The translations under genes were made by a program, and so were the position numbers. Positions 30,524 through 33,987 of a stretch of 33,987 nucleotides of DNA are shown in pieces. Under the pieces are notes generated by a model. The model did no database searches, was not told the origin of the DNA, and saw only the letters and a program-made list of their open reading frames with translations. Origin of the DNA: Candidatus Saccharimonadota bacterium. GTDB lineage: Bacteria > Patescibacteriota > Saccharimonadia > Saccharimonadales > Saccharimonadaceae. Every line of letters starts with the position of its first letter. Within the stretch, counting starts at the first letter, position 1. Location of the stretch: positions 1 to 33,987 of the forward strand of contig PBTC01000037.1 of NCBI GenBank assembly GCA_002726935.1, read 5' to 3'.

Positions 30524-31147
30524 ATGAAGAAAATCGAAGATGACGCCACGGGGCAACAGTACAAGTCTCTCAACGCGGAGCTTGATCGTTTATTCCAACC
30601 TGTCCCTGAGTCTGTTTACACAGCCCACTTTCGCGTCGACACAGCGATCCCTAGCCTGGAGAAAATATCGCTGGATTACGGGGCACCTCTCGATCTAAAC
30701 CCCGACTTTCAAAGAGGTCATGTCTGGACACAGAGCCAGCAAGAAGAATTCATTCTGGCGATGTTCCGTAAGGTACTGCCAGAGAATGCGATGGTGATTC
30801 AGTTCAACTGTCGCAATTGGAACACGTTCGACAAAGAGACCGGGAAAGAAGACCTACCTAAAGGATTCCAGTGCCTGGACGGTCTGCAACGCTTGACTGC
30901 GATGGATCGCTTCTTGAAAAACGAAATCTCCGTGAAGGGAATGTACGCCTCAGACCTTGCGGGCAGCAAGTACAGCATGAAGCGACCTTTCTACCAGTTC
31001 CGGGTCAACGTGTTTGCCTATGAGACAAAGAAAGAGGTACTCGAACACTATTTGGCATTTAACAGCGGTGGAACCGTTCACCCTGAGTCAGAAATACAGC
31101 GGGTTAGGTCGATGCTGAAAGGCCTCAATTCCAGCCCTTCAATTTAG
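30524..31147 (+). CDS. Stand-alone DUF262 (ParB/Srx-like) domain protein
   Basis: A 207-residue protein with the DUF262 hallmarks: LNPDFQRGHVWTQSQ near residues 58-72 (QR-x-x-VW), CLDGLQRLTA at 117-126 (DG-QR) and FNSGGTVHP at 179-187 (N-x-G). DUF262 domains bind and hydrolyse nucleotides; in GmrSD-type restriction the domain is joined to a DUF1524 nuclease, absent here. GGAG lies 6 bases before the ATG at 30524. Its stop overlaps the end of the convergent HNH-like gene by 9 bases. A role in sensing modified DNA is possible but not shown. Confidence 0.85.
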   Translation: MKKIEDDATGQQYKSLNAELDRLFQPVPESVYTAHFRVDTAIPSLEKISLDYGAPLDLNPDFQRGHVWTQSQQEEFILAMFRKVLPENAMVIQFNCRNWNTFDKETGKEDLPKGFQCLDGLQRLTAMDRFLKNEISVKGMYASDLAGSKYSMKRPFYQFRVNVFAYETKKEVLEHYLAFNSGGTVHPESEIQRVRSMLKGLNSSPSI

Positions 31148-32014
31148 ATCGCGATCGGTTGGAAGGTCGGGTGTTGTCAAAAGAGTTTTCCTCAGCCTCT
31201 TGAGCGCTTTTCGAGTGGATTTTTTAAGCTCACTTAACTTAGCCTCCTTCAACGAAGCCAGAAAGGGCTCAAACGATCCGATTAGAATCAGGTCGTCTCC
31301 ATGCCCCACACTCTTGTCCAATGACTCAACATGGGCTCGCTGTTCGCTCGTCATAGGTAGTCCATGTGCAGTGTTAAAGCGGGGCCGATAGGCACGGTAT
31401 ACGTCTTTCTTGAAAACTGAAAGAATCGTCGATTTCGGGTTTTGAGATAACAAGGTATCTCGAAGTCTCCGCAAATAGCCGAGTTCCTCCCTGCTTTTTT
31501 GATTCAAGCACACCTGGCATAGAACTGTTGACCTTGAAATGGCTAGATCAACCGCCTCTAAGCTTAGTCCACCGCCAGCAGCCATCGTTACGGTTTGCTC
31601 ACATAACGTCGGGTCTTGATAGAACCGAAGTGGGTTCTCTGAGTCACCCGAGCGGGAGCAACAACTACACCGCCGATCTGCCAAATAAGATTGGACGTGG
31701 GCACGGTTTCGCGTCCTGTAGGCGTTCTTGTTCTTTGAGACATTCTGCATTACGGCTTTCTTTGAAGTCTCGTAAACAACACGTCCTCGCGCCAAGTCGG
31801 ACTCTCTGCACAAAGACCTTAGCAAACCCTTCTCTTTCGTGCGAACTCTAAACTTTGAAATACCGTGCTCCTTATTGCAGGCGGCGCAATGCTTTCGTCC
31901 ACTCGGATACCTTTCAAGGAAAGCCCTAAAGTGGGAATCAAGACCTGTATAGGCCTGCCCTAGGAGCTTGAACTGCTTCAAGAAGTGCTCTGAGTTTTCG
32001 TTTGGCATTGGCAT
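31139..32014 (-). CDS. Degenerate HNH-like protein with zinc-binding cysteines
   Basis: A 291-residue protein (from ATG at 32014). Cys43/Cys46 with Cys69 form one possible metal site; Cys116, Cys118, Cys119 and Cys166/Cys169 form a second. The segment DRRCSCCSRSGDSENPLRFY, then a long loop and VLCQVCLNQK is arranged like an HNH nuclease (CxxC, L-F-DH, EI-KC-VLC-NCH), but DH is YQ and NCH is VCL, so catalytic His are missing. It is probably a non-catalytic DNA- or RNA-binding relative. The C-terminus is basic. A TTG at 32107 and a GTG at 32086 with AAGGAG nearby are alternative starts. Confidence 0.65.
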   Translation of the reverse strand: MPMPNENSEHFLKQFKLLGQAYTGLDSHFRAFLERYPSGRKHCAACNKEHGISKFRVRTKEKGLLRSLCRESDLARGRVVYETSKKAVMQNVSKNKNAYRTRNRAHVQSYLADRRCSCCSRSGDSENPLRFYQDPTLCEQTVTMAAGGGLSLEAVDLAISRSTVLCQVCLNQKSREELGYLRRLRDTLLSQNPKSTILSVFKKDVYRAYRPRFNTAHGLPMTSEQRAHVESLDKSVGHGDDLILIGSFEPFLASLKEAKLSELKKSTRKALKRLRKTLLTTPDLPTDRDLN

Positions 32015-32113
32015 TGAATGTTCTTTTATCTTGGGATTCCTAAATTGTGTTTGCTTACCGACAGTTGAACAAAGAATTCGCGCCACCAAAAAGCAGCACT
32101 CCTTCAATGTAAA

Positions 32114-32142
32114 TTGCGATTATTACAATATAGTGCTATTAT
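32114..32142 (+). promoter_or_regulatory. Promoter of the RNase HI gene
   Basis: TTGCGA (32114-32119), a 17-bp spacer ending in TGC, TATTAT (32137-32142). AAAGGAGA lies just before the ATG at 32161. Confidence 0.7.
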
Positions 32143-32160
32143 TTATGGAAAGGAGACCCT

Positions 32161-32955
32161 ATGAGTACAATGCAAGACGTTATTGTTTATTGCGACGGCG
32201 CCTGGAAGGGAAGTACAGATTCTGGCGGCTGGGGCGCTGTAATTATTGTTGATGGCGATAGAGAAAACGCCAGAGAAATCTACGGTGGGAAGAAAGGGTC
32301 GACCAACAATCAAATGGAGATCACCGCTGCGTTGCGAGCCCTTGAACACCTGACCCAGCCATCCAGAGTGAAGGTCATTACTGACTCGCAATATCTTGTA
32401 AAGGGCGCAAGCACCTGGATCGAGGGGTGGAAGAAGAAAGGCTGGGTTACCGGCAAGAAGCAGCCTGTCAAAAACGACGACCTCTGGAAAGCGCTTGATG
32501 CTATAAAGGCGCGTCACGATATCTCCTGGGAGTGGGTGAAAGGGCACTCAGGCGTCGAAGGCAACGAACGCGCCGATACATTGGCCACCATGGGTGCACG
32601 TGAAGCTGCGGGATCTACCGACGGACAAGCAGAGTCTGCGGTTGCGGTAAGAAAACTGCCCGCTGATAACAAACAAGAGACCTTGAGCAAAGACCCAAGA
32701 TTGAGCGAATCAACAGCCACAGTAGGACTTGAATTTGCCTTCGGGTTCGATGAGTTAATCGCGGGCATGAACAAGCGCTTAAAACGCCACGGACGCACTG
32801 AAGAGGTTATTGTAGGGAGTATCGTAGGCTACCAAGTGGTACAGAAGAACGGCCTGTCCAGTGGAGGTGTGTATCGATCAATGGACGAGATCCCGAAGGG
32901 AGCATTCGACCCAGAGATTGACATCTTGCGCCCCGTGTACGCCCAGGCTACATAA
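32161..32955 (+). CDS. rnhA: Ribonuclease HI with C-terminal extension
   Basis: A 264-residue protein. Residues 1-148 are a complete RNase HI: Asp12 in VYCDGAW, Glu53 in NNQMEITAAL, Asp75 in ITDSQYLV, His129 in KGHSGVEGNERAD and Asp139, giving all catalytic residues. It degrades RNA in RNA-DNA hybrids. Residues about 155-264 are an extra part (ADNKQETLSKDPRLSES, then LEFAFGFDELIAGMNKRLKR, SIVGYQVVQKN) that I do not recognise; chromosomal RNase HI is about 155 residues. It is followed 2 bases after its stop by the DUF4031 gene, so they are co-transcribed. Plasmid/phage copies may serve replication of the element. Confidence 0.93.
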   Translation: MSTMQDVIVYCDGAWKGSTDSGGWGAVIIVDGDRENAREIYGGKKGSTNNQMEITAALRALEHLTQPSRVKVITDSQYLVKGASTWIEGWKKKGWVTGKKQPVKNDDLWKALDAIKARHDISWEWVKGHSGVEGNERADTLATMGAREAAGSTDGQAESAVAVRKLPADNKQETLSKDPRLSESTATVGLEFAFGFDELIAGMNKRLKRHGRTEEVIVGSIVGYQVVQKNGLSSGGVYRSMDEIPKGAFDPEIDILRPVYAQAT

Positions 32956-32957
32956 CA

Positions 32958-33254
32958 ATGGCCGTATACGTTGACCAATTAGCAGAATGGGGCTGGATTA
33001 TCCGGGGCAGAAAGACCTCGAGTTGCCACATGTTCACTGACGAGGAAGACCTCACCTCTCTTCATGACGTCGCCCAGCTCATCGGTATGAAGCGATCTTG
33101 GTTCCAAGACAAGAAGGCTGCACCGCACTACGACCTGACACCTGCACGCCGAGCGGAAGCGATCAAGCACGGCGCAATTGAGGTTGGAAGGGCCGAAGCG
33201 GTGAGCATCTGGCGGGCGAGGAGGGCAAAAGTGCTACAGAGAGAAGTAACTTGA
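32958..33254 (+). CDS. DUF4031 family protein
   Basis: A 98-residue protein matching DUF4031: MAVYVDQLAEWGWIIRGRKT, SCHMFTDEEDLTSLHDVAQL, IGMKRSWFQ, HYDLTPARRAEAIKHGAIEV. DUF4031 members are small, common in phages and plasmids, and without assigned function. It starts 2 bases after the RNase HI stop. The C-terminal 20 residues are basic. No other gene follows in this direction before the broken AbiEii remnant. Confidence 0.85.
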   Translation: MAVYVDQLAEWGWIIRGRKTSSCHMFTDEEDLTSLHDVAQLIGMKRSWFQDKKAAPHYDLTPARRAEAIKHGAIEVGRAEAVSIWRARRAKVLQREVT

Positions 33255-33315
33255 TTATTCAAGAAGACGCGTTAATTTAAGCGAAGCCCACACGTATCTA
33301 CCGAGCGTCAAGCCT

Positions 33316-33682
33316 TCAGAAACCTGGTTTAGAGGATTTTTTAGAAACACCTAATACGACAGTATCGTTAGTCGGGGGCATCTTGCATAATTCATCTGCG
33401 GCCAAGCAAGTACCTAGGGCCAAATCTTCAAGCGATATGCGACTATTCACCAACGAGTCTTCTAAGTAAGCATCCCTATACCTCGAAACGAGGAAATCAG
33501 GGGAAACTGCAAAATTACAAAACCTTGACAACAGGTCGTCTTTGAAGATCTCCGGGTATTTGCGCGCCATGAAATAAATGTCATATAGATCCCTAGACTT
33601 TGTTCTAGGGTCATCTCCGTCAAACGATGCTTTAAGTTTTTGATCCAGCAATCTAGGCAACGCTGCAACCTTAATCCCGTTA
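33316..33682 (-). pseudogene. 3' remnant of an AbiEii-type nucleotidyltransferase gene
   Basis: An open frame ending at 33316 encodes the C-terminal part of an AbiEii-like toxin: KVAALPRLLDQKLKASF, then KSRDLYDIYFMARKYPEIF (RD-L-Y-D element), and an acidic tail ending GVSKKSSKPGF. The N-terminal GG and D-x-D site is missing because the frame meets the end of the TnpB element at about 33683. The insertion therefore removed the active site from this copy. Any partner gene lies outside the window or was lost. Confidence 0.7.
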
Positions 33683-33692
33683 TTGACATCCT

Positions 33693-33712
33693 CCCCGCCC
33701 TAAAGGACGGGG
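33693..33712 (-). repeat. Right-end hairpin of the second TnpB element
   Basis: CCCCGTCC-TTTA-GGGCGGGG: 8 pairs (one T-G), four-base loop. The stop codon of tnpB (TAG, 33702-33700) lies in the loop and 3' arm, so protein end, guide-RNA source and transposition end overlap here. Confidence 0.75.
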
Positions 33713-33987
33713 ATTCCCACTGCTGGAGGGCAATGTCCTGCCCCGGTCAGGAATTGTGATTCACCACGCTTGGCAATGTTAATACCTGCGTTGATGTCTC
33801 TGTCGTGATGTGTACCACACACCACGCAAGTCCATGACCTTATTCCAAGATCTGCTCTACCTTTCGGACTGCTGCTGGAGATGCTCCCGCAGCACGAGCA
33901 AGTCTGGGTGGTATACGCCTCATTGACTTCACCAAACACAACGTCTGCCCAACGGCACTTGTATTCCAACATTGATTTGAGTATTCC
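33700..33987 (-). CDS. tnpB: TnpB C-terminal part, zinc-finger type (5' end outside window)
   Basis: Ninety-five residues in frame to the right edge. Four Cys form the zinc knuckle (TQTCSCCGSISSSSPKGRAD and WTCVVCG), followed by THHDRDINAGINIAKRG, which contains the last RuvC Asp. This C-terminus matches TnpB/InsQ proteins of the IS605 group. The upstream part with the other active-site residues is outside the window. The protein ends VGIPVL inside the right-end hairpin. Confidence 0.85.
   Translation of the reverse strand, partial: GILKSMLEYKCRWADVVFGEVNEAYTTQTCSCCGSISSSSPKGRADLGIRSWTCVVCGTHHDRDINAGINIAKRGESQFLTGAGHCPPAVGIPVL

Larger units (their letters stand above)
33683..33987 (-). mobile_element. 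IS200/IS605-group element, right end only
   Basis: The 3' part of a second tnpB and its right end enter from the right edge. The end reads, on the minus strand, a GC-rich hairpin (33712-33693) and then GGAGGATGTCAA, stopping at about 33683; TCAA is the cleavage motif of IS608-like right ends. This is a well-known right-end pattern for TnpB elements with zinc-finger proteins, a different type from the element at 17345-18850. Confidence 0.75.

Noticed and set aside
1-33987. CRISPR arrays, tRNA or rRNA genes
   Set aside because: I saw no evenly spaced direct repeats and no cloverleaf or rRNA-like sequence on reading both strands.

Overview
The window looks like accessory DNA from a proteobacterium, most likely a plasmid, megaplasmid or integrative element. 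This is an inference: the H-NS-type protein (SWSGRGLKPKW motif) and the subtilase with a GlyGly-CTERM-like tail fit Beta- or Gammaproteobacteria, the Shine-Dalgarno sites are ordinary, and many small genes belong to families I associate with phages and large plasmids. I see no replication initiator, partition, conjugation, capsid, tRNA, rRNA or CRISPR genes, so the vehicle cannot be named.

Layout. 1-3723 is read leftward: a membrane protein running off the left edge, a two-gene AbiEii-type nucleotidyltransferase pair, and a coupled trio of phage/plasmid-type small genes. A divergent palindrome (3733-3761) separates these from a rightward block (3796-6278) with a BtpA-like TIM barrel, a small hypothetical, an R2K-type ATP-grasp enzyme and a GNAT protein carrying a cut-off ADP-ribosyltransferase (ART) start. 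After a strong terminator come a leftward orphan (6592-7320), a run of rightward small genes (7485-10284), a leftward H-NS-like silencer, and a rightward pair (10901-12373) ending in an ART-PolyVal-like protein. A candidate small RNA (about 12561-12688) precedes a leftward 879-residue protein built of repeated winged-helix-like modules. Then follow three leftward phage-type genes (15508-17329), a TnpB-only IS200/IS605 element (about 17345-18850), a secreted subtilase, and a divergent C5 DNA methyltransferase with a SymE/AbrB-like N-terminus.

From 22457 a compact operon encodes a CbtA-like toxin, a GNAT and a second ART-like protein, facing a third ART-like gene. A 673-residue conserved protein of unknown role follows, then an orphan with an internal duplication, then an AbiEi/AbiEii system with a further nucleotidyltransferase pair downstream. 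The right end holds a stand-alone DUF262 protein convergent with a degenerate HNH protein, RNase HI plus a DUF4031 gene, and the 3' remnant of another AbiEii-type gene cut by a second TnpB element that leaves the window.

Two themes tie the region together. First, potential toxin or effector chemistry is dense: at least four nucleotidyltransferase loci, three ART-like proteins plus one remnant, two GNATs and a CbtA-like toxin. Second, many units start from a shared promoter layout (TTG-type -35, 16-17 bp spacer, TATNAT -10, usually with TG just before the -10) that I could find at about ten places, including the H-NS gene. An H-NS protein acting on AT-rich promoters of foreign genes would fit this arrangement, but that is inference.
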